From contig SJOL01004350.1 in NCBI GenBank assembly GCA_004794785.1, positions 171,451 to 235,450 on the forward strand: 64,000 nucleotides of DNA. The letters are read 5' to 3'. Under the pieces are notes generated by a model. It was not told where the DNA came from. It saw only the letters and a program-made list of their open reading frames with translations, and searched no databases. Position numbers and translations under genes: made by a program. Positions 38,716-48,596 of the stretch are shown one piece after another. The DNA is from Opisthorchis felineus. Its lineage: Eukaryota > Platyhelminthes > Trematoda > Opisthorchiida > Opisthorchiidae. Within the stretch, counting starts at the first letter, position 1; each line of letters opens with the position of its first letter.

Positions 38716-38775
38716 GGCAGCCCATCACCGATTTCGACTCTTCCGAAGCTGACCAAGTAAGCTCCGAATTTCTAT
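38716..38775 (-). repeat. Decayed hammerhead repeat fragment (locus E)
   Basis: The minus strand reads GAGCTTACTTGGTCAGCTTCGGAAGAGTCGAAA TCGGTGATGGGCTGCCC in pieces. Compared with loci A-D this keeps the stem I strand, the GAAA and GGTGATGGGCTG, but CTGATGA has become TTGGTCA. No flanking unit sequence was recognised beyond it. Confidence 0.5.
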
Positions 38776-40479
38776 CAACCGCACTGCGTACTACCTATCC
38801 GGATTTGCACAGCACCCGCTTCCCAAAGAATTTTCATGGCTACAGTAAAAGTGAAATTGTCTCAACGCGTAGCTGTCGCTTCACGAGCCATAGACCAGCT
38901 CTAATGAAACCTTCCAAAGATGAGTTACTTCTTTCTCATTCTTATGACGGTCGAACAGTTAACAAGCAATTGATCATGTGTCGTTAGTAGGTACAAACCG
39001 ATAGTGACAGAAGTGCGCCTGGTGTTTTGGTGCACTGTTTTTTAGTGGCTGGCTTCAGAAAGTCTAGGATCAAAAAAGATCCCGGTTAATCAGGTTCCTA
39101 GCCGTATCAGTATATGTATTAACGCACTAGAGCAAGGCTCCGTCGGATGAAACAATGGAAATACAAATATCAGTCGTTGAATTTTAGTTCGCAATCTTAG
39201 AAAGCAGATTGGAATTCGGTTTCGCTACTAGAGGTACATGTATACTCTGTGGCCTAAATGTGGTTTTGTCATTATATAGCTCAAAAAATGCATTTTCATG
39301 GGTGACTTCCGCCGTTTTGTTTGGGAACGATAGGCTGCAGACGAAACACAGTGGAAGTGCCTATTATGCTGACAAGAGTGACAGATACGCAAAATGACTA
39401 ACCGAACATAGATCTTGTTTTCATGAGCAGCATAAACCCAAAAGGAACGTTCCAGCATCTGCGGGCTTAACTGGGCCTGATGAACTCATTGGCCTTGGGT
39501 GTAGTGAAGCTGATACACCCAGAATTGATCTACAGAGGCCTTAGGTACTGTTTTCAGAATAATAGAAAACAAATGCATGTTTGAAGGTTATGCAAATGGG
39601 CTAGAGCTAAAACACATTAACGAACAAATTTACGTAAAGGTATGCAGATTTAAGACCATATATGTCTTCGTTGTTTGGTTTTCGATTTGTGTTGATGAAC
39701 CCTTCACGCTTCAGATACGTATTTCCTGCTTTTGTAGGGTTATGGGGACCATGATATCATATTTGATATCCGTCAGTATGTGACAAAAGAAACACCGTAG
39801 CACCAATTCCGCATTTGCGGTATTTATTTGAAACGTTTTTACCTCGCTGGTTTCAATAGGCAAATAAGAAAAGGGCTCGAGATGGTTCAATAGGTATTGC
39901 AGCGACGGTATTTAACACCAGTTACAAGTAATGAGATACAAGACATGGTGGTGTAGCGCACAAAATTCTGTTGCGAATTTTTGGACTGCATTGACTCCCT
40001 CGGGTGGCCTAATACCCAAAACAATGGCATTTGGTATGCTGTCTGAACCCAGTGGCGTGTAGTACAAACCTATGGGTTTGAACTGGGTCTCGGTTAAATG
40101 AAACTATCGCGAATAAAGTGGGTGCAAATTACTGCTGGAAACCGTTGACCAAAACAAGCGAGTGGCCAGCAACTACAGCGACCATCACCATCGACTACAC
40201 ATTCCACAAACCCAACCTGTCGAATGAAGCTCAGTTGTATGCTAGCGATTAGCTCCAAGATAAACGTGATCTATATGCGGTAACCAGCTGGTCCTTGCAT
40301 TGGAGATATGATTGTCAACAAGTTTTCAGTACCCATCCAGCTGGCTGCGGGTCCAAGGCAAGGCCTCTTTTCAAACGTACGTTTTAGATACTGGGCTACG
40401 CTTGCAGTTTCTGCCGCACGAAGCAGAGGTTAAACTCAGCTTCCACAGTCAGCCAAGCTGTCTTAAATTGGCTCGTAGT
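38776..40479. other. No recognisable gene
   Basis: Short frames only, up to about 80 codons on both strands, with no recognisable motif. Confidence 0.4.
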
Positions 40480-40850
40480 TGCGAAATTCGTAGAAACTTA
40501 CATCCACATCACTTGCTTGAAAGCTTACTTGCTGTGCTCGCGCAATTACTCTGGTGAGTCCACACCAAACAGGGGAAGCGCTGGACGTAAATTTTTCTCA
40601 TCGGAACTCCGCAATGCTTATCGTTGACCGTGACGGAGTTTGAATTCCGGACACGCGAGGCGAATGCATCACTACTACTCCACTAGTGCATGCTGGACAC
40701 ACCTGAGGTATCAGGTGCGTGAACAGGTGAACGTGCCCAAGCCATGAGGTTGGTTTGCCAAACGCCTCCAAGGCCCAGTAACTATCCCAGTGAGCTAGAG
40801 CCACAGACGCTTGAAACCAGCCAGACAATTCTGATTAGTTGTAGGCAGTT
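40480..40850 (-). repeat. tRNA-related SINE-like repeat, copy 2
   Basis: This is the partner of the repeat at 29.7-30.1 kb. The minus strand is the more tRNA-like of the two: TAGTGATGCATTCGCCTCG stands in the A-box to anticodon region, followed by GGAATTCAAACTCCG in the B-box position. The downstream end near 40530-40590 shares GAGTCCACACCAAACAGGGG with copy 1. Boundaries are approximate. Confidence 0.5.
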
Positions 40851-41655
40851 GAGATTCGCAAAAATTCACCCACCGCTGAATATGCACCACTGTCACAATC
40901 GAACAACCCATTCGGTCAGTCGTCATGTGGAAACCCAAGCCAGTCCCACGCTTTTTTAAGTAGTCAACGTTCATGAGATGCCGAGTAAATCGTTAACCGG
41001 TAGCAAACTGCCGGTGAGTTTGTGAGATTAACTCATTGGTCAGTTAACTCCCCCGTCATCAGTAGCACGCTTGCGCTCTGCTGTCGGTTCTCTCCAGTTG
41101 CGTATGATATTTGTTAAAACTTGAAGTATTCTGGGGCAGAAGACGTAATTATCCTAGGTTCAAGGACACAATCAATCACGAAAGCAAGAAGACCGCACAG
41201 GATTCCGATCGGCCATAGCCGCTTTCACCTCACGTTGCAATGTCACGGCTTGTTGACTGCGAAACTTATATAAGCGGGGGTTTCAAATAGGAAGACGATG
41301 GTTGGACACGTGTGACATGGAAACTGCAAGCAATAGCTGCATTGCTGGCAGATGATGTGCACAGAGGACACAGGAATCCAGTGCATATGGATCTCAGTAG
41401 TATCCGTCATCATCAGACATCAGGAAATGTAACCGAATGGCCGTTCACGATTAGTATCCAAAAAACGAGCTGACTTTGGATGTTGGGCGATGTCCCGTAA
41501 AGCCGGTCCCCAACCTTGGGATCGGGACGAATGTCACAGGATTACGGTTTCGTCTGTTTGAAATTATCTTAATACCTACACAATAGACGTGTCCAAATCC
41601 ACTCATTTGCGAATTATTTTGATGTCAACGAGACTCAGGTGAGTCGTTCGTTTGA
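40851..41655. other. No recognisable gene
   Basis: No open frame of note and no repeat recognised. Confidence 0.4.
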
Positions 41656-41659
41656 TATT

Positions 41660-41930
41660 GCTTAACTGGACATGCTGCACAAAGGTGTAATATTCGAGAT
41701 ATTGAGGTAATTTCCTTCACACAACACATTACTTTGTGTAGCATAAACAAGGTTCAGCTGAGATCGAGGTTCCCGTTGACACTACAGCAATTTCCAGATG
41801 AGTGTATTTAGCCAAGTAGAAGATACGGTTGACGGAAATCCGGGGACCAGGCCTGCCTGATGAACCGCAAGAATGGTGAAACCGGTCGTGTGCTGTTAGA
41901 GGGATTTCAGCAACCTAATGATTGGCCAGT
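41660..41930. repeat. Hammerhead repeat with inverted flank (locus D)
   Basis: A minus-strand scrap at about 41664-41712 (its complement has CAATATCTCGAATATTACACC and GTGCAGCATGTCCAGTT, like 32942-33000) is followed by a plus-strand unit at about 41752-41930. That unit includes GTTCAGCTGAGAT, GATGAGTGTATTTAGCC and a complete hammerhead. The inverted junction again resembles loci A and B in general layout, although here the minus part lacks its ribozyme. Confidence 0.65.
41840..41902 (+). ncRNA. Hammerhead ribozyme, intact core
   Basis: CTGATGA at 41857-41863, stem II ACC-GCAAGAAT-GGT with three pairs, GAAA at 41878-41881 and ACCGGTC at 41881-41887, with predicted cleavage after C41887. Stem I (GGCCUGC with GUGUGCU) pairs with one mismatch and some wobbles. 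Stem III is again the loop-less palindrome ACCGGT. Stem II is shorter than in locus C, so activity may be weaker. Confidence 0.75.
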
Positions 41931-42714
41931 CACGTTAAGGAAAATATATCTAAACACGTACAGCATCTGAATTTTGACCGAGAAGTGAGCCCAAATAAAA
42001 ATTTACCCTCCTTGATGCAAGATTCCCTTGTATGGCTGTACCAGTAAGAATATTTCCACCCATCTGCACGAGACACTCGAATCGTCAAAATTCCGTTGAT
42101 CAAACGCTGACTTAAAAAATACCCGCTTAGTTTAAAGACTGGTTAATCACGTCGTATCTGAGTTGTGACAGTAACACACCTAGAACGTAATGTGTGAAAA
42201 GCGACACGCTAACCGAGTAGACATTGAGGCCGAAAACCCATGCATGTGTTGGAGCGGTGAAGTACTGGGTGTTAGTGAGCGAAGAGCGGTGACAGTACAG
42301 AATACTGATTGGAACAGGCACATATGAATACCCTCACGCATTTCCCGTGATGTTTCAAAACGTCAAGATATTATTACCTCCCTCGCACCAGAGGATCGCA
42401 ACCAAGTTCTTGATCACAACTTACAGCATTTATTGCTCAAAGCACTGCCGTTCGAGACATGGTGACGGAAACGGGCTGGAGTCGAAGCTCTACCAAATTC
42501 AGACGTATTTACTTCTACTCCCTCAGAGTAAGAGTGATATTTGCCTCCTCAAATATTCTTGATGAAATGATTACGGCGTGTTAATCCTCACTGGAATGTT
42601 CCCGCCAGGGAGACCCACCTCTAGGTGCAGTGCAACTCCTAGGCGGTGTTTTAGCCAGTGTGGTGTCCACCTAAGAGTTTAAGACGGTGATTACTCATAG
42701 TCACCGTCGACAGC
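41931..42714. other. No recognisable gene
   Basis: Short frames of 64-71 codons only; nothing recognised. Confidence 0.4.
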
Positions 42715-42960
42715 ATAACATCAGTGTCCAACACTGATGCCTTGCTGCCTTACAACTCTGAATCACTTAGCCTTGTTCTGGAAGGAAAAGGGGATGGGAA
42801 TTATTGCTAGCCTCTATAATCATTCCGAAGTGCCCAACACCTCCAAACACTCACTCAGGCCATCCGAATGGAAACTAAAAGAAACGCCATTGACACCGAC
42901 CAGCAGCCATACCTTGAAGCGTCTCCAGCCGTGTATGGCGACGACCACGTGGACCCCATC
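42715..42960 (-). repeat. Dispersed repeat shared with 4.9 and 47.2 kb
   Basis: It shares the AACATCAGTG...ACACTGATGCCTTGCTGCC phrase, then TTGCTAGCCT, GAGGTGCC/GAAGTGCC and ACACCTCCA blocks with 47195-47400. The first phrase is also found at 4915-4960. By analogy with the 4.9-kb copy it may be RTE 3' sequence in minus orientation. This is a weak inference. Confidence 0.4.
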
Positions 42961-44193
42961 CTGAAGGCGAGCCGCACCTGTGACTACTCAGAAAGGGTTA
43001 CCGAACGGCCAATTGTCACTTCACCTTATTTCGTGCCAAACCGCCCTACCCAGACTATCCACAGGCTTCTAACGAAGACCAGCACGTGCCGAAATTAGGC
43101 ACCTTGTTAGTCTGGGCTCTGCACGGTGCGTCTGGTGGCACCCTGAATGACTATTTCATTACAACTATTTTACCTTTCAGTAACGCAAAAATGTAGAACT
43201 TGACCGGAAGCGGTTACTAGGTGGCAGTTATGAGACACGAAAGAAGGCAAGCCGCTTGTGCGCCCAGGACTGCACACTACGACCGTGGTCCACAATCCAA
43301 ATGTTCCGCCTAAAAATCTAACCTCGCTGCAGCAGTGGTCAGTGCAAGATTACTGCAGCAGCGAGCCACCATCATATACCGAAACGCCGCGAGGACTAGG
43401 AAGCTGTCTTTAATCCTATTCTTCAAATAAACTGATATTGTGCAGATGCGAACTCCCCAGCAGTCACATGGATTGCGAGATACACGGGCTGCGAAGATGG
43501 CAGGTCGTCTTTGGACTTGCCTGTATCGCCAACATTCATGGTGCCATCGGACCGTTCTGGCGCGTTGGACACATGCCACCTGGAAAGAACAACCGTTGAG
43601 ATACTGACAGACTAAGTAAGCAGCGTTAATAGGAGCGACTGAGGGCAGAGCTGTACTTCTACTTCTGAGACCTGTTTTCCTTATGTAATACATGATAAAC
43701 TCCTGAACCATGGGACCGGTCCCTTCATATCCGATTCGTTTCACAGAAATCCCTTGCCTCGGGCATGATATCTAACCACAACGAACTTCACTGATTTTAG
43801 TTTGTTTCCGAGTGACACTGATGTACTTGGACGGAACAATGATTTGTGATAGCTGCAGTCGCCGAGACAAACCACGAAATTGAGTTCAGTGAAAATCCAA
43901 GCATGTCATAGCTGATTTTCTGGGAAAAAACTTTCACATAGTCTTCTAGTCGATTCCCGTATGGCAGGATGCTCCAAACTGAAGACGGCGGAATTTTCTC
44001 ACGTTCAATCGTGCAAACGTAATGGGATGTCCCTCAATTCGATCAAATAGCTGTTATTGCACATGATATCGATGGTCAGGGGCGCGGCCGGTAAGTAAAA
44101 GCCACCGTGACTCCCCTGCTCCAGGTTAAACGTCACAGATATTAAAACACATGCGGGGTTCCCTCTACCCAACGATTCCACCGTTATCATGCG
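42961..44193. other. No recognisable gene; one unassigned 144-codon frame
   Basis: The minus frame 43310-43744 (144 codons, ATG to stop) is arginine- and cysteine-rich, with no domain I know. The opposite strand is also partly open. It may be a chance frame or transposon debris. Confidence 0.35.
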
Positions 44194-44200
44194 CACGAGA

Positions 44201-44394
44201 AAAAAATTAAAAAACCGTTCAGCTGTAGCACCCTTTCGGTGCCTAACTGCCGTGCCACCCGAAGGAAGCACGAGGGCTGGGATACTGTCCGGTTGCCCAA
44301 GCCTAGACAGGGGAAGTCGAGAGGTAGAGGTCGGGTTCGAACCACGGACCTTCCGGTCAGTAAATTCGCCCTCTAACCACTGAGGTATCTCGCC
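44201..44394 (-). repeat. tRNA-derived SINE, nearly complete copy
   Basis: On the minus strand the element starts with a tRNA-like head: CCTCAGTGGTTAGAGGGCG (A box, plus 44369-44379) and GTGGTTCGAACCCG (B box, plus 44333-44343). A tRNA-unrelated body follows, with GGGCAACCGGACAGTATCCC, GCACGGCAGTTAGGCACCG and GCTACAGCTGAACGG, then a T-rich tail. The heptamer CACGAGA occurs on both sides (44194-44200 and 44395-44401) and fits a target-site duplication. About 194 bases. Related copies lie at 4.6, 46.7, 46.9, 48.3 and 48.6 kb. It sits about 520 bases downstream of eIF5. Confidence 0.8.
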
Positions 44395-44919
44395 CACGAG
44401 AGAGTTTATCCGATTTTCGTACCACCGGTAAGCATTCGAGATATAAGGGTTCAGACCAAAATACTTCGGACACCACGAAGGACATCATGGACAAGTTCAC
44501 AGGCTGGACTAGATACGATTAGTAGTGCGGCCGCAACGCAAACCATGCGAACAAGAGCACTGCATGAAAAGCGTTTGGGCAATGAGTGGCAAATCAGAAC
44601 TTGAAACGACAGATTAATGAATTAGCCTGAAGAACGGCCACTCAGCCGTTACGCGGAAAGGCTGGGATGCATCAGCATAAAAAGTACCGCGGAACGCCGA
44701 TGATCACTAGTTGTATTCTGAACCAAAACTCGACTACTGGGGCATCCAAAACGCAGAAGACGTACAAAAGCAAGATGACTGGATGCGTGTATTAGGAATC
44801 GACAAGAAGTCCGTATGGATAAATAAGCAGAAATAAAGCCGAACCAAGTTGAACAAACAAGTCCGGAAGCGACACAAGCTACTCCCTATGGTCCATGGTC
44901 AAAAATGTGATGCAGCACG

Positions 44920-46457
44920 TCAGATGGCATCTATATCAATTTCATCTTCGCTTTCAGTACCGTCCTTCGATTCGATAGCAGGGGGGCTTTCCTTGGGCTC
45001 GACATCTACCGTTGCCTCGGATGTACCCTAGTATGCAGCCAAAGATTAACTATCAAGAGAGAACTTACGTTTGACCTTGCATCGGGCACTTCATCGTCTG
45101 CCTCAGAGTCTTCAGATTCTTCTTCTGCCTCCTGTAACCACTTGACCATTGGGGCACAATGTGTCAAAATCTTTGAGCTCAATTCCCGAGAGACAAACTT
45201 CTTAGAAGGCTAAAGGCAAGATGAAACACAAAGACGAAACATACCCCTTTCTCATACCATGCAATGATAACATCCTCCTCGATGATGTCGTTATCATACA
45301 AAGCCTTCAGTATATGACATGCCTTTGAAAGCAAGTTGTGTTCTGTGTACCGTTCAATCAGTTTGGCCATGGCACCTAGAACATACTGTTGAGCGCGTTT
45401 TTCGTTTCCTCCAACCCTGGTGAACAGCAAGAAAACGGGCGCAAACTTCTTGATGTCCCCTATGATTGCAGTAGGGGAAGAGAGGAGAGCTTCAGCGAGC
45501 ACCAGAACGGCACGAGGACCCAGTTCTAGGCTATCCGCCTGCTGTCGTATGTCTCGACGATGCGATAATACAGCGTTTTTGCGTTGTAGCTGGAGCAAAT
45601 GCTTATAAAAGACGTCAGCCTTCTCGCTTTCTGACTTGTCAACATCAACGCTCAAGGCCAATGACTGCGCCATTGCTGATAGTTCGCTCATTCGTTGCAG
45701 TTGTGCTTCTTCAGTGGTGTCTTCGCCCCAGTCATCATCATCGCCTTCGAGCGCGGTTGCAGTGGGACTGTAGCCACTGTTTTCGTCACCAGCGGTACTG
45801 ACTTCATGGTCATCTGAAAACGGCCATTAAATTTATACTTATAATACCTGAGGTCCTCTCGCCATTCTTTCCTTTCTTCCCCTTTTTCGGTTTTGCTTTA
45901 TTCGAAGACGTATCGGGCTCTGGAGGGTTTTTGACAATGTATTGGGTCAGACGGTGAGCTACATCCAATTGACCTTGGCTGCCGCAAGCTTTACAAGTAG
46001 TCCCAACTGTTCCAGTCTTTCTATTGACATGCTAAAAAATATGAACATGGAAAGCGAACGCACCATAGTGGTTTCCGGATTTCCACAGCCTTGACATAGG
46101 ACGAACTTCTTGATGAAACCATCTAACAGCTCTTGAAGCTTAGTGGCTTCGTGTGCGCCGTTTACGATATACCGCTCGTTTTTATCATCCACATGAATCT
46201 GAGCCCCCAACTCGCAGCCGAAAAATTTCGTCAAATCTGACATGACCAGTAAACCGAAATTTAACTTACATATTGGTTTACGGTTCAAAGCTTTGGCAAT
46301 ATCAGAAACGTTAACAATCACCGTCTTAATACCATTACCTTTGCCCTCTACCTGGAACAAAATATAATGAAAATAGACAGGGTACCTTGGCGTTAAGCTT
46401 CGGCATTTTGTACCTGTAAAAGGTATCTTCAACCTCTCGATTGATGTTGACCGCCAT
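44920..46457 (-). CDS. EIF5: Eukaryotic translation initiation factor 5 (eIF5), seven exons
   Basis: eIF5 is the GTPase-activating protein of eIF2 in the 43S/48S initiation complex in the cytoplasm. Its C-terminal domain also bridges eIF2-beta, eIF3 and eIF1. Exons on the minus strand, in order: 46386-46457, 46270-46351, 46064-46236, 45848-46031, 45245-45813, 45069-45209 and 44920-45027. All introns begin GT and end AG. They encode 442 residues, against 431 in human. The GAP residues Arg15, Lys33 and Lys55 are kept. A zinc finger is formed by Cys99/102 and Cys122/125. A lysine-rich linker near 145-167 is followed by the acidic [14 protein letters not shown] segment near 200. The W2/MIF4G-like domain fills about 230-390, with [12 protein letters not shown] at the end of exon 5. 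The tail is acidic and ends DIDAI, as in animals. The ATG has A at -3 and G at +4. No stop or frameshift interrupts it. I see no clear AATAAA downstream. Confidence 0.97.
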
Positions 46458-46531
46458 TGTGGATGACACGAACTACCATCTGCCTCTCGAAAATTGCAGC
46501 CTTCAACCATGAAACAGGGTACGGTCCCGGG
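46348..46531 (-). promoter_or_regulatory. eIF5 leader with an overlapping upstream reading frame
   Basis: A polypyrimidine-AG (TTTTGTCTTTTAG, AG at 46532-46533) could be a cis or spliced-leader acceptor, which would start the leader exon at 46531. An ATG at 46508-46510 opens a frame that runs through the eIF5 start in another frame. After removal of intron 1 it meets TAG at 46348-46350, giving about 42 codons. Its context is weak (T at -3) while the eIF5 start is strong, so leaky scanning would be expected. Whether this leader is the real one cannot be told from DNA alone. Confidence 0.5.
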
Positions 46532-46694
46532 CTAAAAGACAAAATCAGTTTAGATGCCCCTAGATGAATGGAGGCAAAAGTTGATGAGATGGAAAATTGT
46601 AACACACTACCCCTCTGTGTTTGGAAATGACACGGGAATCAACATGTAATCAAAGAGAAGTTCAGCTGTAACGTTTTTTCAGTGAATGGCAGCA

Positions 46695-46760
46695 ATGCAC
46701 ATGATTCGAACACAACCCCAGCATCTCGACTGCCACTGGCTGTGCCTGGGCAACCTGGTA
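46695..46760 (+). repeat. SINE fragment
   Basis: GATTCGAACACAACCCCAGCATCTCGACTGCC, then TGCCTGGGCAACCTGG, matches the B-box and adjacent body of the SINE (compare 46973-47022). Only the middle part is left. It lies about 240 bases upstream of the eIF5 start, so it could affect the promoter region. Confidence 0.6.
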
Positions 46761-46914
46761 TTTGCGGTTCCGTCTCCAAACAAACAAGAATCCTGATCAT
46801 AATCTACTGCATACATGCCTCTACATTCGTGCCACTCTGAATAGAATTGGCTTCTCTCAGGATGATAAGTTGACATGTGAACCACATAATCCGTCACATG
46901 TCATGCTGCTGGAT

Positions 46915-47115
46915 GAGCTCGAGAGAGCTCAGTTACGGCGAGAACTTACTGACCGGAAGGTCCGTGGTTCGAACCAACCCCTGCATCTCGACCGTTTCCG
47001 TCTAGACTTGAGCAACCCGGCAGTACCTCAGCTCTCGTGCTTCCTTTGGGTGGAACGGCAGCTAGGCACCAAAATGGTGCTGAAGCTAAACGACAATTGT
47101 TACTATACTTGCTGG
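46915..47115 (+). repeat. tRNA-derived SINE copy
   Basis: Plus-strand copy: AGAACTTACTGACCGGAAGGTCCGTGGTTCGAACC (B box at about 46968-46978), then GAGCAACCCGGCAGTACC, TCTCGTGCTTCCTTTGGGTG, ACGGCAGCTAGGCACC and GCTGAAGCTAAACGAC. It is collinear with the copy at 44.2-44.4 kb. The A-box end is eroded (GAGAGAGCTCAGTTACGGCG). It lies upstream of eIF5 in the opposite orientation. Confidence 0.75.
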
Positions 47116-47194
47116 ATTTGTTCTGTCCTCAAGTGAAGCACCGTGTGTTACTAATTATGATACTGTTTTCCACTTCAGGCACATTAATCACCAC

Positions 47195-47400
47195 CATCAA
47201 CATCTACTGTACACCAATGTTCGACACTGATGCCTGAGTGATGTACAGCAATGATTTGGTTGAAAAACTTATTGTGAATAGAATAAGTGGATGGAGAACG
47301 AACTTACTGCTAGCCTACCATGACCACTCGGAGGTGCCTACACCTCCAGATACTCATTCATGTAATCTAGATAGAAGCTGAAAACAGGAAAGCAACTGGC
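47195..47400 (-). repeat. Dispersed repeat shared with 42.7 kb
   Basis: It has CATCTACTGTACACCAATGTTCGACACTGATGCC, then TTACTGCTAGCCTACC, CGGAGGTGCC and ACACCTCCAGATACTCA blocks in the same order and spacing as 42715-42960. It follows the SINE at 46.9-47.1 kb, so the SINE and this repeat may belong to one inserted unit or share a 3' tail with a LINE. Confidence 0.4.
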
Positions 47401-48299
47401 ATCACATCAAGGTTCCGCATTTACTCTCATCGTAGCTACCATAAGTGCCTTATGTGTTCAATAAAGTCCCATTTTAAGACATTCAAGTCGTCTCAGTTAC
47501 GCTGACTTATCTAATTTGTTTGCTCGTTTATCTAAGTGGTTCGAGCAGCCGGAATTGGATAGTGGGTTGACGAGAGATTGTCATCCATATTTCGAATCCG
47601 CGGTGTGCTCTTCCAGATCCCTCGATATCAAGAGCCGAGCCCGTTTGCAATTTACCTCAGTTCGATGGAAAATACATGGCCACATCCAGTTGAGACAAAG
47701 GCTGACAATGAGCCGGCACAATATTCTTAGTTCGGTCTGGCATTTGAAGGATGCAAATAAGAAGGAAAACGTGGGTCCAAAAAGATTTCACACATATTGA
47801 CTAGTGTTTCTTACATAAACGAACCTGTCACCCGAGTAAAGTGCCTCTCAGCAGACGCTGTCTCCGCTAACAATAGAGTGCGAGTTGCATGCCGAAAACA
47901 GCGGAACACTCCTCATTTTCTATATAGTGGCTTGTGCAAACCACTGGTGGTCAGATAACCAAAAAAACAAAATTATCATCCACATAACCTGAGCTTGCAG
48001 GTCTCTCAAAATGTATTCCTGACACTCAGATTCACGGCCCCTTGAAACACTTGAAGTGAAAGAAAACCGGAACATCTGACCGGCGGTATGCGTGAAAAGG
48101 CTCAGGAACTTGACGCAATGCGAAGATGTACCCTGTCGGAATCTTGCCTGGGGCTTTCGGACTTGCGTCTTGCATGGCGAGTTTACCTGTCACAATACCA
48201 CTGAAGCCAGCAACCATTACGACTGCAGTGGGCTTATACCCTGACGGTCGGGGCAATTGCTTTCTGAATGAAGGCGCAGTGATCGATTGGCTGGGTTAT
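47401..48299. other. No recognisable gene
   Basis: Short frames of 60-94 codons on both strands, no motif recognised. Confidence 0.4.
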
Positions 48300-48410
48300 C
48301 AGCTGTAACACCCATTCGGCACCTAGCTGCCGTGCTACCTGAAAGAAGTACAAGGGCTGATTGCCAGAACACATTGTTCCCAAATTGGCCTAAGCGACCC
48401 GACCAAAGTA
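48300..48410 (-). repeat. SINE fragment
   Basis: CAGCTGTAACACCCATTCGGCACCTAGCTGCCGTGCTACC, then AAGTACAAGGGCTGA and ATTGGCCTAAGCGACC, matches the body and tail of the SINE in minus orientation (compare 44218-44310). The tRNA-like head is missing or eroded. No A/T-rich tail is left. Confidence 0.65.
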
Positions 48411-48596
48411 AGACTGACAGCTGTCTTTGGACGTTGGTGGTTGGCGGTGTTCAGCTCAACGGTCAAGATGTTGGTTTCGTGTCATATAATAAATCTTTAG
48501 TTTTATCCTTGTATATAAGGTGAGGTTTCCAGGCATTCCCAGCTGGGCTAACTTCATTTTCGGAGAGGCCCTTCATTTCGCCAGGTTCGCCTGTGG

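Noticed and set aside
39455..39495. GGCCTGATGAACTCATTGGCC as a hammerhead core
   Set aside because: CTGATGA is present and the flanks pair, but no GAAA follows and the rest of the repeat unit is absent.
44005..44397. 130-codon minus frame over the SINE as a gene
   Set aside because: The first half is the translated tRNA-like head and body of a SINE, with A and B boxes and a putative target duplication. Repeat copies explain it.
46386..46510. Reading the long minus-strand open frame starting at 46510 as the eIF5 protein start
   Set aside because: Its N-terminal part translates unspliced leader and exon 1 in the wrong frame. The eIF5-like sequence begins at the ATG at 46457 in another frame and continues only after intron removal.
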